Assembly: GCF_004522235.1 (NCBI RefSeq)
Contig: NZ_SDLT01000021.1
Span: 26,347 to 90,346 of the forward strand
Direction: 5' to 3'
DNA length: 64,000 nt
Source of the DNA: Amycolatopsis nivea
GTDB lineage: Bacteria; Actinomycetota; Actinomycetes; Mycobacteriales; Pseudonocardiaceae
The translations under genes were made by a program, and so were the position numbers. Below are positions 34,065 through 43,388 of this stretch, in pieces; position 1 is the first letter of the stretch; each line of letters begins with the position of its first letter. The notes below the pieces were generated by a model. The model was not told the origin of the DNA. It did not search any database and worked only from the letters and a program-made list of their open reading frames with translations.

Positions 34065-34757
34065 TCAGCGAGGCGAGCCGGGCGAGACGATGTCCCAGGT
34101 GCCGAACAAGGTCAGCCCGGCGGACGCGGCGAGGGCGATCGACGCGTGGTTGTCGAGCTGACACCGGTACTGCGGCTCGTGCTCTCGCCCGAGCGCGTGC
34201 CGCGAGATCGCCCGTACGAGGCGTCGGGCGTGCCCCTTGCCCCGATGCGCCGGCAGCGTCACCACGCCTAAGTCGGCCAGCGGTGCGTCACGCCACGGAT
34301 ACATGCTCGCGACCGCCGCGAGCTGTCCGTCGGCGAACGCGCCGTACACCGCCCAGTGGTCCAGTTCGACCGACGCGTCGTCCAGATCCTGTTCGGACGC
34401 GGCGGCCTCGAACGCGGCGAACGCTTCGGCGTCCGAGCCGGTGAGCGGCCGGACCGACGCGTCGTCCGGTTCGGCGAGCAGCTTTTCCCTTGCCTCGTCG
34501 GTGAAATAGAACAGGTTGTCGGCCCCGTGCAGCAGAATCCCCGCCGAGGCCAGCCGCTGCCGGAACTCCGGTTCGTCGCGCGGGCGCCCGAGGGTTTCGG
34601 CCATCGCCGGGGTGAGCCGGATCCGGGTCCGCCCGTCCGCGGTGACGAGGACGGTGAGCCGCTCGTCCTCGTCCAGCGCGGCGTCGACGGTCAGGCTGAA
34701 TCCGCCGCCGTCCGGGACCGGAGGCAGCCAATGGCGGGTGACGGCGGCGGCGAACAA
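34065..34757 (-). CDS. GNAT-family N-acetyltransferase
   Basis: A 230-residue protein. The C-terminal GNAT domain has the acetyl-CoA loop in LGVVTLPAHRGKGHARRLVRA, followed by LDNHASIALAASAGLTLFGTW. The N-terminal 90 residues are a distinct lead domain (RIRLTPAMAETLGRPRDEPEF). The target amine is unknown. The TTG start at 34757 is supported by an AGGAG 9 nt upstream. It lies 15 bp downstream of the AceE-like gene's end region on the same strand. Confidence 0.8.
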   Translation of the reverse strand: MFAAAVTRHWLPPVPDGGGFSLTVDAALDEDERLTVLVTADGRTRIRLTPAMAETLGRPRDEPEFRQRLASAGILLHGADNLFYFTDEAREKLLAEPDDASVRPLTGSDAEAFAAFEAAASEQDLDDASVELDHWAVYGAFADGQLAAVASMYPWRDAPLADLGVVTLPAHRGKGHARRLVRAISRHALGREHEPQYRCQLDNHASIALAASAGLTLFGTWDIVSPGSPR

Positions 34758-34771
34758 GAAACGCTCCTAGC

Positions 34772-37087
34772 TCAGTCGGCCACGTCCAGCGCGGCCTGGA
34801 TGATGCTGTCGGTGTCGATGCCGTGGTGCCGGTACACGCTCTCCAGGTCGCCGGACTGCCCGAACCGCGTCACGCCCAGATGCGCCGCCCGCACGCGGTG
34901 GACGTTCGCCAGGAACGCCAGCGTGTGCGGGTGCCCGTCCAGCACCGTCACCATCGGCGCGGACCGTTCGGACGGCAGCGCCGACTCCAGGATCCACGTG
35001 TCGGCGGTGTCCTGGCCTGCCCGCGCTTGCACGGCGCGGAACAGCAGGCCGGGGCTCGTCACGCACACGACGTCGGCGTGCTTGCCCAGCGCGTCCAGCC
35101 GGTCGGCGGCTTCCAGCGCCTCGGTGACCATCGCGCCCATCGTCACCAGCGTGACGTCCGGGCGCGCCACCGCGGCGGTGCGGATCGGGTAGGCACCCGC
35201 GACGACCTGGCGGCGGCGACGCTCCCGCGCGGCCGGATCGGCCGGCACCGCGGCCAGGCTCTGGTCCACCGGACGGGTCGACAGGCGCAGGTAAGCGGAA
35301 GTCCCGTCGGGACGGCCGAGCCGCGAAAGCGAAGCCAGCAGGGTCCACTCGACGTCCAGCGCGAACGCGGGCTCGTACGTCACGCAACCCGGCTGCTCCA
35401 GCCCGACCGACGGCGTGGTCACCGACTGGTGCGCACCTCCCTCGGGCGCGAGCGTGACGCCGGACGGGGTACCGACCAAAATGGACTGTCCGCCGCCGTA
35501 GATGCCGAACGACCACGGTTCCAGCGCACGCTCCACGAAGGGGTCGTAAAGCACCCCGATCGGCAGCAGCGGACGGCCCCAGCGCGACCACGTCGTGCCC
35601 AGTTCGCCGAGCGCGCTCACCAGGTTCACCTCGGCGATGCCCAGTTCCAGGTGCTGTCCGCTGGGCCGCTCGCGCCAGTGCAGGATCGTTTCCGGGTCGT
35701 CGGCGAACCAGTCGACGCGTTCCTGCGGCGACCACACGCCGACCTTGTTGACCCAGCCGCCGAGGTTGGTGCTCGACGAGACGTCCGGGCACAGCGTCAC
35801 CACGAGTTCCGCGGCCTCGGGCGCTTCGCGGGTCAGGTCGAGCAGCGCGCGGCCGAGCGCGGCCTGCGTGGTGGTGCGGCCGGACGGCGTGCGGCCGATG
35901 TCGGACGGCAGGGCCGGAACAGCTTGCAGCTCAACGGGTTCCCGTTCGAGCCGGGCCGCCGTCGAAGCGCACAGCTGCGCGGCCGCGGAGCCCTCGGCGA
36001 ACTTCTGCCACGGGTTGTCCGGCGAGATTCCGACGCGCTCGGCCAGCGAACCCAGCTGCTCGGCGGTCAGCAGCGACGAGTGGTTCTGCGGGTGCCCTTC
36101 GCTGGCGAGGCCGAATCCCTTGACCGTGTAAGCGAAAACGACGGTCGGCCGGTGGTCGTCGATGGCGTCGAACGTGTCCAGCAGCGCGGACAGGTCGTGG
36201 CCGCCGAGGTTGCGGATGGCGGCGTGCAGCGTGTCGTCGTCGAGGGTGTCCAGCAGCGGAGCCAGTTCCGGCGTCGTCAGGCGTTCGCGCAGCTGAGCCG
36301 GGGTGCAGCGGAGCAGGCGCTGGTACTCCGGGTTCGACATCTCGTCGATGCGCCGGCGCAGCGCCGAACCGCCCGGCCGCTCGAACAGGTCCTGCAGCAG
36401 CCGCCCGTACTTCACGGTCAGCACCTGCCAGCCGGCCGCCTCGAACATGCCCTGCAGCCGGGTCGCGCCGATGTTCGGCACCACGCGGTCGAGCGACTGC
36501 CGGTTCAGGTCGACGATCCACACGACCTCGCCCAGTTCGGCCACGTTCGGGTCGAGGACGGCTTCCCAGCACGCGCCCTCGTCCAGCTCCGCGTCGCCGA
36601 CCAGCGAGTACTGCCGTCCGGTGCCCGCGCCGCCGCCGTGCGATTCGACGTAGCGCCGTGCCAGCGCGCCCCAGATCGGGGCGGTCGCGCCGATGCCGAC
36701 CGAACCGGTGGAGTAGTCGACCTGGTCCGGGTCCTTCGAACGCGACGGGTAGCTCTGCAGGCCGCCGAACTCGCGCAGCGTCGTCAGGTACTTCTCGTCG
36801 AGGTCGCCGAGGAGGTAGTTGATCGCGTGCAGCACGGGGGAGGCGTGCGGCTTGACCGAGACCCGGTCCTGCGCGCGCAGCCGGGCGAACCACAGCGCGG
36901 TCATGATCGACACCATCGAGGCGCTGGACGCCTGGTGCCCGCCGACCTTGAGCCCGGTCGGATTGGGCCGCACCCGGTTCGCGTGGTCGATGATCGCGGT
37001 CGACAGCCACAGCACCCGGTCCTGCACCTCGCGCAGGACGGTCACCGTGTCGTTGTCCGGAAGGCGTTCGGGGGCGGCGCTGCTCAC
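34772..37087 (-). CDS. Thiamine-diphosphate E1-type enzyme (AceE/transketolase-like)
   Basis: A 771-residue ThDP enzyme resembling homodimeric pyruvate dehydrogenase E1. It has the substrate-side motifs VKPHASPVLHAINYLLG and YSTGSVGIGATAP, the ThDP/Mg motif GDAELDEGACWEAV...VDLNRQSLD, the pyrimidine-domain EGGAHQSVTTPSVGL and a transketolase C-terminal domain. It is shorter than AceE (about 890 residues), and no E2 or E3 subunit is nearby, so it may use a different 2-oxo acid or ketose. The ATG at 37087 (MSSAAPERLP) is used. It is divergent from an Lrp regulator. Confidence 0.8.
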   Translation of the reverse strand: MSSAAPERLPDNDTVTVLREVQDRVLWLSTAIIDHANRVRPNPTGLKVGGHQASSASMVSIMTALWFARLRAQDRVSVKPHASPVLHAINYLLGDLDEKYLTTLREFGGLQSYPSRSKDPDQVDYSTGSVGIGATAPIWGALARRYVESHGGGAGTGRQYSLVGDAELDEGACWEAVLDPNVAELGEVVWIVDLNRQSLDRVVPNIGATRLQGMFEAAGWQVLTVKYGRLLQDLFERPGGSALRRRIDEMSNPEYQRLLRCTPAQLRERLTTPELAPLLDTLDDDTLHAAIRNLGGHDLSALLDTFDAIDDHRPTVVFAYTVKGFGLASEGHPQNHSSLLTAEQLGSLAERVGISPDNPWQKFAEGSAAAQLCASTAARLEREPVELQAVPALPSDIGRTPSGRTTTQAALGRALLDLTREAPEAAELVVTLCPDVSSSTNLGGWVNKVGVWSPQERVDWFADDPETILHWRERPSGQHLELGIAEVNLVSALGELGTTWSRWGRPLLPIGVLYDPFVERALEPWSFGIYGGGQSILVGTPSGVTLAPEGGAHQSVTTPSVGLEQPGCVTYEPAFALDVEWTLLASLSRLGRPDGTSAYLRLSTRPVDQSLAAVPADPAARERRRRQVVAGAYPIRTAAVARPDVTLVTMGAMVTEALEAADRLDALGKHADVVCVTSPGLLFRAVQARAGQDTADTWILESALPSERSAPMVTVLDGHPHTLAFLANVHRVRAAHLGVTRFGQSGDLESVYRHHGIDTDSIIQAALDVAD

Positions 37088-37167
37088 GAAGGATCGGACC
37101 TTTCTTGGGCGGAAAGTTCAGGCCAGTCCAGCAGAGCTGGGTAGGGTGCACAACAAGCGCGTTCAAC

Positions 37168-37219
37168 ATTGCGCAGAACGCCCAAGTCAGCACCACACGG
37201 TGCGGAGAGGATTGCGCAG
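37168..37219. promoter_or_regulatory. Repeated motif between the Lrp and AceE-like genes
   Basis: ATTGCGCAG occurs twice, at 37168-37176 and 37211-37219 (43 bp apart, about four helical turns), in the 133-bp divergent region. Phased repeats suit the octameric Lrp/AsnC mode of binding. The second copy abuts the Lrp start. Confidence 0.45.
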
Positions 37220-37220
37220 C

Positions 37221-37700
37221 ATGCCCAGCACTCAGCGGCTCGACGCCACCGACGCCCGGATCCTGCTCGCGCTCGGCCGCACCCCGCGCGCCACCGCGGT
37301 CGCGCTCGCCGACGAACTGGGCCTGTCCCGCAACACCGTGCAGAGCAGGCTCGCCCGGCTCGAACAGGGCGACGCGCTGCGCTCGGCCGAACACCGGATC
37401 GACCCGGCCGCGCTCGGCTACCCGCTCACCGCGTTCGTGACCGTACAGGCGCGGCAGCGACTGCTGGACGAGGTCGGCCGCGCCCTCGCCGCGGTGCCCG
37501 AGGTGCTGCAGGTGCGCGGATTGACCGGCGCGCAGGACCTGCTGGTGCACGTGGTCGCGACCGACGCGGACGACCTGTACCGGATCGCCGGGGAGATCCT
37601 GGAGATCCCCGGCGTCGAGCGCACCAACAACGCGCTCGTCATGCGCGAGATGGTGCCTTACCGGCTCACTCCGCTGCTCGAGCGCGCTGCCGAGCGCTGA
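37221..37700 (+). CDS. Lrp/AsnC-family regulator
   Basis: A 159-residue regulator. The N-terminal HTH is LDATDARILLALGRTPRATAVALADELGLSRNTVQSRLARLE, joined to a RAM ligand domain (VTVQARQRLLDEVGRALAAVPEVLQVRGLTGAQDLLVHVVA). Lrp-type proteins sense amino acids or 2-oxo acids. It is divergent from the AceE-like gene, which is its probable target. The ATG at 37221 follows GAGAGG at 37205. Confidence 0.88.
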   Translation: MPSTQRLDATDARILLALGRTPRATAVALADELGLSRNTVQSRLARLEQGDALRSAEHRIDPAALGYPLTAFVTVQARQRLLDEVGRALAAVPEVLQVRGLTGAQDLLVHVVATDADDLYRIAGEILEIPGVERTNNALVMREMVPYRLTPLLERAAER

Positions 37701-37703
37701 GGG

Positions 37704-37997
37704 TCACGTCTGGTCGTCGGCCGCACGTTCGCGGCGGCGCTGCAGCATGGTCCGGTGCGCCCAGACGAGCAGCGGCGCGGCGAGCAGCCCCCACAGGAAC
37801 CAGCCGGTCTCCCCGCCCATGAGGCCGAAGACCAGCATCATCAGGACGGTGACCTCGGCGAGCACGAGGATCTTCTGCCATCGCCGGGTCTGCACCGGCG
37901 GCACGCCTTGGCTCAGCGTCGCGGCGAACACGGGGTCGCTCGCGGCGAGTTCCTCTTCGATCTTCCGCAGGGCGCTGCGGTCGCGATGGGGCAGCAT
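37704..37997 (-). CDS. DUF3040-family small membrane protein
   Basis: A 97-residue protein. The cytosolic N-terminus LRKIEEELAASDPVFAATLS is the DUF3040 signature, followed by two membrane helices (ILVLAEVTVLMMLVFGLM and WFLWGLLAAPLLVWAH) and a basic tail. The function is unknown. The ATG at 37997 follows GAGGAGGGG. Its stop is 3 bp from the stop of the converging Lrp gene. Confidence 0.8.
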   Translation of the reverse strand: MLPHRDRSALRKIEEELAASDPVFAATLSQGVPPVQTRRWQKILVLAEVTVLMMLVFGLMGGETGWFLWGLLAAPLLVWAHRTMLQRRRERAADDQT

Positions 37998-38120
37998 GAT
38001 CCCCTCCTCGGGCAGGACGGGCCGGTGATCGCTCAAGTACCAGTGGAGTACCCGGCCGGGGGCGCCGTCAAGCCCGGGTTTTCGCAGGAATAATCGCCCG
38101 CGCCCGGGGCCGTTGCAAAC

Positions 38121-38134
38121 TGAAACACGTTCTA
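38121..38134. promoter_or_regulatory. KstR-like palindrome upstream of the LLM gene
   Basis: TGAAACACGTTCTA fits the KstR operator pattern TnnAACnnGTTnnA at every fixed position. It sits 15 bp before the LLM oxidoreductase start, where a bound TetR-type repressor would occlude the promoter. KstR controls sterol/lipid catabolism in mycobacteria and rhodococci. Confidence 0.5.
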
Positions 38135-38148
38135 ATACCGTGCCGGGG

Positions 38149-39003
38149 GTGAGATACGGGATCGTGCTGTTCACCAGCGACCGGGGCATCTCCCCGGCGG
38201 CGGCCGCGCAGGCCGCGGAAGAGGCCGGGTTCGCGACCTTCTACGTGCCCGAGCACACCCATATCCCGATCCGGCGGGACGCCCCGCATCCCCGGACCGG
38301 CGACTCCTCGCTGCCGGACGACCGCTATCTGCGCACGCTCGACCCGTGGGTCGCGCTCGCCAGCGCGGTGCCGGTGACCTCGACGATCCGGCTGGCGACC
38401 GCGGTCGCGCTGCCGGTGGAGAGCGACCCGATCACGCTGGCCAAGACCGTGGCGACGCTGGACCACCTGTCCGGCGGCCGGGTCACGCTCGGCGTCGGGT
38501 TCGGCTGGAACACCGACGAGCTCGCCGACCACGGCGTGCCCGGGAAGCGGCGGCGGACGGCGCTGCGCGAGTACCTCGAGGCGATGCGCGCGCTGTGGAC
38601 CGAGGAAGAGGCGAGCTACGCGGGCGAGTTCGTCGAGTTCGGGCCGAGCTGGGCGTGGCCGAAACCGGTGCAGCCCAAGGTGCCGGTGGTCGTCGGCGCG
38701 GGCGGCACCGAGCGCACGTTCCGGTGGATCGCGCGCCACAGCGACGGCTGGCTGACCACGCCGGGCGAGGGCGACATCACTGGGAAAGTCGCGCAGTTGC
38801 GCGAAATCTGGCGCGAGGAAGGCCGCGAGGGCGAGCCGGAGGTGATCGCGCTCGGTCCGCGCCCGGATCCGGAGGGGCTCGCCAAGCTCGAGGAGGCGGG
38901 CGTGACCGAGGTCGTGTTCGGGCTGCCGGACCGCTCGCCGGGCGAGGTCGAAGCGTGGCTGGACCGGCTCGCCGGGAAGCTCGGGCAGCTGGCCGGAGCC
39001 TGA
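38149..39003 (+). CDS. LLM-class F420-dependent oxidoreductase
   Basis: A 284-residue TIM-barrel oxidoreductase of the luciferase-like superfamily. It has RYGIVLFTSDRGI at the N-terminus, FYVPEHTHIP, the conserved TLDHLSGGRVTLGVGFGWN block (about 105-125), PVVVGAGGTERTFRWIARHSDGWL and a C-terminal amphipathic helix. Actinobacterial members of this type use cofactor F420. The GTG at 38149 fits the family start; a GTG at 38140 is also in frame. There is no strong Shine-Dalgarno, so a leaderless mRNA is possible. The nearby KstR-like site hints at lipid or sterol catabolism. Confidence 0.82.
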   Translation: MRYGIVLFTSDRGISPAAAAQAAEEAGFATFYVPEHTHIPIRRDAPHPRTGDSSLPDDRYLRTLDPWVALASAVPVTSTIRLATAVALPVESDPITLAKTVATLDHLSGGRVTLGVGFGWNTDELADHGVPGKRRRTALREYLEAMRALWTEEEASYAGEFVEFGPSWAWPKPVQPKVPVVVGAGGTERTFRWIARHSDGWLTTPGEGDITGKVAQLREIWREEGREGEPEVIALGPRPDPEGLAKLEEAGVTEVVFGLPDRSPGEVEAWLDRLAGKLGQLAGA

Positions 39004-39134
39004 CCGCGTCCATTTCGCACGGCGCTACCTCGTTAAGAAGAAAACCGCGCGCTGAAATCGCGAATAGCGCCTGAACGGGTGAACTGGGCGTTCGCGCGTC
39101 ATTCCGGGGAACGCCTTCCCTCTTGTTTCGTGTG

Positions 39135-39176
39135 GCGGTGACCGGCCGGCACGCCCCCCGACCGGCCGGTCACCGC
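39135..39176. terminator. Perfect 15-bp GC-rich hairpin
   Basis: GCGGTGACCGGCCGG (39135-39149) is exactly complementary to 39162-39176, with a 12-nt loop. It lies in the 264-bp gap between the LLM gene and malQ and should terminate the former. The core GACCGGCC is shared with the hairpins at 29805 and 29887. Confidence 0.75.
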
Positions 39177-39267
39177 TTCGCCCGTCCGCGGCGGCGAGGC
39201 GAATGGCGCCGCGGGGCGCCGCCCGGGACACTGGTCCGGTGCGCATTCCCGTTCCCCGGACCGAAAC

Positions 39268-41208
39268 GTGACCCCCGAACTGGCCGAACTGGCCGCCGCC
39301 CATGGAGTCGCCACCCACTACGAAAACTCCGACCAAGTCGAAGTACAGGTAGATCCCGACGTCGTGATCGCGGTATTGGCGCAGCTGGACGTCGATGCCA
39401 GTACTCCACAGGCAATTCAGCGAGAATTGGCCGCGGTGCAAGAAGCGAGCGCGGCGCGCGTGCTGCCGCCGACGGTGGTGGTGCGCGCCGGGCAAGAACG
39501 CGAACTCGGCCAAGCCGCGAGGATTGAGCTCGAAGACGGCACGACGCGTGACGTCGGCGCCACTCTTCCGGCTGACCTTCCGCTCGGCTGGCACCGGATC
39601 AAGACCGCGGAGCAACGGGTTTCGCTGGCCGTCGTCCCGGACCGGCTGCCCGCGGTGCCGCCCGCGTGGGGCTGGATGCTCCAGCTTTACGCGCTGCATT
39701 CCGAACGGTCGTGGGGGATGGGCGATTTCGGCGATCTCGCCGAGATGGCGTCGCGGTCGGCCGCCGAGCTGGGCGCGGGCGTGCTGCTCGTCAACCCGGT
39801 GCAGGCGATCAGCCCGGCGCATCCGGTCGAACGGTCGCCGTATTCGCCGTCCAGCCGCCGGTTCGCGAACCCGCTGTACCTGCGGGTGACCGACACCGAA
39901 GCGTTCGCCCGCGCCGACGAGGACACCCGGCGGCGGGTGCTGGCGCTCGCGCCGGATCCGATCGGCGAGCTGATCGACTACGACGCCGTGTGGACCGCGA
40001 AACGGGCCGCGCTCGAGCTCTTGCGCCCGCACCATCCGCACCCGGTCGAACTGGACGACGACCTTCGCGATTTCGCCGCGTTCGGCGCGCTCGCCGAGGT
40101 GCACGGCAGCGATTGGCGCGAATGGCCCGAGCCGTTGCGCGATCCCGGCAGCGCCGAGGTGGCCGCGGCGCGCGAGGAGCTGGCCGAGCGGATCGAGTTC
40201 CACGGCTGGCTTCAGCAGCTCTGTCACGAGCAGCTGGACACCGTCCGCCGCGCCGCGCGCGAGGCGGGCATGCCGGTCGGCGTCGTGCACGACCTGCCGG
40301 TGGGCGTGCATCCCGGCGGCGCGGACACCTGGGCGCTGCGGGACGTCTTCGCCGCCCAGGTGCGGGTCGGCGCACCGCCGGACGCGTTCAACCAGCAGGG
40401 CCAGGACTGGAATCTGCCGCCGTGGCGGCCGGACAGGCTCGCCGAAGCCGGGTACGCGCCGTTCCGCGACGTCGTGCGCGGCGTGTTGCAGCACGCCGAC
40501 GGGATCCGGGTGGACCACATCGCCGGGATGTGGCGGCTGTGGTGGATTCCGCCGGGCGAACCGGCTGGTCGCGGCACGTACGTGCACTACGACGCCGAAG
40601 CGATGCTCGGCGTCCTCGCCCTGGAGGCGCACCGCGCGGGCGCGGTCGTGGTGGGGGAGGACCTCGGCACCGTCGAGGACACCGTCACCGAAACCATGCA
40701 CGAACGCGGCCTGCTCAGCTCCGCGGTGCTGTGGTTCCAGCGCGACTGGGACGCGCCCGGCAAGCCGTTCGTCCGCCCGGACCGCTGGGACCCGGACGCG
40801 ATGGCCAGCATTTCGACGCACGACCTGCCGACCGTGTCCGGCTGGCTCGACGCCGAGCACGTCCGGGTCCGCGCCGAACTCGGCCAGCTCGACCGCCCGG
40901 CGGAGCAGGAGTACGCCGAGGCGGCGGCCGAACGCCGGGCGTTGCTCGAACTGGTTGCGAGCGAAGGAATTCCGGACGACGACTTGGTGGTCGCCCTGCA
41001 CACGCTGCTCGCCTCGGCGGCGTCGCGGCTGGTGCTCACCGCGCCCGCGGACGTCGCGGGCGAACGGCGCCAGCCGAATCTGCCGGGCACCGTGGATGAG
41101 TACCCTAACTGGCGCATCCCGCTTCCCGTCACCGTGGACGGGTTCTTCGCCGATCCGCGGGTGCGGGCGGCGGTCGCTCCGCTGGCCGCGGCCCGCCCGC
41201 TGCGCTGA
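39268..41208 (+). CDS. malQ: 4-alpha-glucanotransferase (amylomaltase, GH77)
   Basis: A 646-residue GH77 enzyme that disproportionates malto-oligosaccharides. Motifs: QLYALHSERSWGMGDFGDL, VERSPYSPSSRRFANPLYL, nucleophile Asp in DGIRVDHIAG, acid Glu in GEDLGTVEDTV and STHDLPTVSGW. An N-terminal extension of about 140 residues is typical of actinobacterial MalQ. The GTG at 39268 lacks a clear Shine-Dalgarno, so translation may be leaderless. It is 53 bp upstream of glgX; the products probably work in series to remodel glucan chains. Confidence 0.92.
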   Translation: MTPELAELAAAHGVATHYENSDQVEVQVDPDVVIAVLAQLDVDASTPQAIQRELAAVQEASAARVLPPTVVVRAGQERELGQAARIELEDGTTRDVGATLPADLPLGWHRIKTAEQRVSLAVVPDRLPAVPPAWGWMLQLYALHSERSWGMGDFGDLAEMASRSAAELGAGVLLVNPVQAISPAHPVERSPYSPSSRRFANPLYLRVTDTEAFARADEDTRRRVLALAPDPIGELIDYDAVWTAKRAALELLRPHHPHPVELDDDLRDFAAFGALAEVHGSDWREWPEPLRDPGSAEVAAAREELAERIEFHGWLQQLCHEQLDTVRRAAREAGMPVGVVHDLPVGVHPGGADTWALRDVFAAQVRVGAPPDAFNQQGQDWNLPPWRPDRLAEAGYAPFRDVVRGVLQHADGIRVDHIAGMWRLWWIPPGEPAGRGTYVHYDAEAMLGVLALEAHRAGAVVVGEDLGTVEDTVTETMHERGLLSSAVLWFQRDWDAPGKPFVRPDRWDPDAMASISTHDLPTVSGWLDAEHVRVRAELGQLDRPAEQEYAEAAAERRALLELVASEGIPDDDLVVALHTLLASAASRLVLTAPADVAGERRQPNLPGTVDEYPNWRIPLPVTVDGFFADPRVRAAVAPLAAARPLR

Positions 41209-41261
41209 ACCCCCGAAAAGCCTGTCCGGACAACGTAAACCGATGCCCAAGGAGAAGCCCT

Positions 41262-43388
41262 GTGCGGCCCTGGCCCGGAAAGCCCTACCCGCTCGGCGCG
41301 ACCTACGACGGCGTGGGGACGAACTTCGCGCTGTTCTCCGAGGTCGCCGAGCACGTCGATCTCTGCCTGTTCGACGACGAGGGCAACGAAACCCGCGCGC
41401 GGCTGGAGGAGGTCGACGGGTTCGTCCACCACGGCTACCTGCTCGGCGTCGGCCCCGGGCAGCGCTACGGATTCCGGGTGCACGGGCCGTACGACCCGAG
41501 CCGCGGCCTGCGCTGCAACCCGGGCAAGCTGCTGATCGACCCGTACGCCAAGGCGCTGTCCCGGGGCGTCGACTGGTCCGAGGCGCTGTTCAGCTACCGC
41601 TTCGACGACCCGGAACAGCTCAACGAGGACGATTCGGCCGGTCACGTGCCGTACTCGCTCGTGGTGAGCCCGTTCTTCGACTGGGCCAACGACCGCGCGC
41701 CGCGGGTGCCCTACCACGAGACGGTCATTTACGAGACGCACGTGCGCGGCATGACGATGACGCACCCGTTCGTCCCCGAGCGGCTGCGCGGCACGTACGC
41801 CGGGCTGGCGCACCCGGCGGTGGTCGAGCACCTGCAGAAACTCGGCGTGACCACGGTGGAGCTGATGCCGGTGCACCAGTTCGTGACCGACCACGGCCTC
41901 GACGAGAAGGGCCTGCGCAACTACTGGGGCTACAACACGATCGGGTACTTCGCGCCGCATGACGCCTACGCCGCGATGCAGGGCCAGGGCGGGCAGGTGC
42001 AGGAGTTCAAGGGCATGGTCCGCGCCCTGCACGAGGCGGGCATCGAGGTCATCCTCGACGTCGTCTACAACCACACCGCCGAGGGCAACCACCTCGGCCC
42101 GACGCTGTCCATGCGCGGCATCGACAACGAGGCGTACTACCGCCTGGTCGAGGACGATCCGCAGTACTACATGGACTACACCGGCACCGGGAACTCGCTC
42201 AACGTGCGCAGCCCGCACACATTGCAGCTGATCATGGATTCGCTGCGGTACTGGGTGACCGAGATGCACGTGGACGGCTTCCGGTTCGACCTCGCCTCCG
42301 CGCTGGCCCGCGAGTTCTACGACGTCGACCGGCTGTCGACGTTCTTCGACCTCGTGCAGCAGGACCCGATCGTGAGCCAGGTGAAGCTGATCGCCGAACC
42401 GTGGGACGTCGGGCCCGGCGGCTACCAGGTCGGCAACTTCCCGCCGCTGTGGACGGAATGGAACGGGCAGTACCGCGACACCGTGCGCGACTTCTGGCGC
42501 GGCGAACCGTCCACCCTCGGCGAGTTCGCGTCGCGGATCACCGGTTCGTCGGACCTGTACCAGGACGACGGCCGCCGCCCGTTCGCGTCGATCAACTTCG
42601 TCACCGCGCACGACGGGTTCACGCTCACCGATCTGGTGTCCTACAACGAAAAGCACAACGAGGCCAACGGCGAGGACAACCGCGACGGCGCGGACGACAA
42701 CCGGTCGTGGAACTGCGGCGTCGAGGGCCCGACCGACGACGAAGAGGTGCTCGCGCTGCGCGCCCGGCAGCGGCGGAACCTGCTCGCCACGCTGCTGCTG
42801 TCGCAAGGCGTGCCGATGCTGCTGCACGGCGACGAACTGGGCCGGACCCAGCAGGGCAACAACAACGCCTACTGCCAGGACACCGAACTGTCCTGGATGG
42901 ACTGGGAGCTCGCCACGGAGAACGCCGACCTGGTCGAGTTCACCGGCGCGCTCGCCGCGTTCCGCAAGGCGCACCCGGTGTTCCGCCGCCGCCGGTTCTT
43001 CCAGGGCAAGCCGGTGCGCAAGGGCGAGGAACTGGGCGACATCGCCTGGTTCACCCCGGCCGGCGAGGAGATGACCGAGCAGAACTGGGACGACGCGTTC
43101 GGCAAGTCCGTGGTGATCTTCCTGAACGGGGAAGGGATCCCGGACCTCGACCCGCGCGGGATGCCGGTGGAGGACGATTCGTTCCTGCTCGCGTTCAACG
43201 CGCACTGGGAGGACATCGCGATGACGCTGCCGGGCAACGGCTACGGTCGCGAATGGACAGTCGTGGTGGACACCCGGACCGGGGCGGTCGGGGACTGTGG
43301 CGTCGAACCGGTCGAAGGCGGCGGCAAGTTCACGCTCGCCGCGCGTTCGCTCGTGGTTCTCCAGCGCACGGCGAAGGAGAGCGAATGA
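41262..43388 (+). CDS. glgX: Glycogen debranching enzyme GlgX/TreX (isoamylase type), first copy
   Basis: A 708-residue GH13_11 enzyme that hydrolyses alpha-1,6 branches. An N-terminal CBM48 (PYPLGATYDGVGTNFALFSE) precedes the barrel. Catalytic residues are D343 (DGFRFDLASA), E379 (LIAEPWDVG) and D451 (TAHDGFTL). The GTG at 41262 follows AAGGAG by 7 nt. Its TGA overlaps the treY ATG (ATGA). Debranched linear chains are the substrate for TreY, so TreX is the better functional name for this copy in the glgX-treY-treZ unit. Confidence 0.92.
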   Translation: MRPWPGKPYPLGATYDGVGTNFALFSEVAEHVDLCLFDDEGNETRARLEEVDGFVHHGYLLGVGPGQRYGFRVHGPYDPSRGLRCNPGKLLIDPYAKALSRGVDWSEALFSYRFDDPEQLNEDDSAGHVPYSLVVSPFFDWANDRAPRVPYHETVIYETHVRGMTMTHPFVPERLRGTYAGLAHPAVVEHLQKLGVTTVELMPVHQFVTDHGLDEKGLRNYWGYNTIGYFAPHDAYAAMQGQGGQVQEFKGMVRALHEAGIEVILDVVYNHTAEGNHLGPTLSMRGIDNEAYYRLVEDDPQYYMDYTGTGNSLNVRSPHTLQLIMDSLRYWVTEMHVDGFRFDLASALAREFYDVDRLSTFFDLVQQDPIVSQVKLIAEPWDVGPGGYQVGNFPPLWTEWNGQYRDTVRDFWRGEPSTLGEFASRITGSSDLYQDDGRRPFASINFVTAHDGFTLTDLVSYNEKHNEANGEDNRDGADDNRSWNCGVEGPTDDEEVLALRARQRRNLLATLLLSQGVPMLLHGDELGRTQQGNNNAYCQDTELSWMDWELATENADLVEFTGALAAFRKAHPVFRRRRFFQGKPVRKGEELGDIAWFTPAGEEMTEQNWDDAFGKSVVIFLNGEGIPDLDPRGMPVEDDSFLLAFNAHWEDIAMTLPGNGYGREWTVVVDTRTGAVGDCGVEPVEGGGKFTLAARSLVVLQRTAKESE

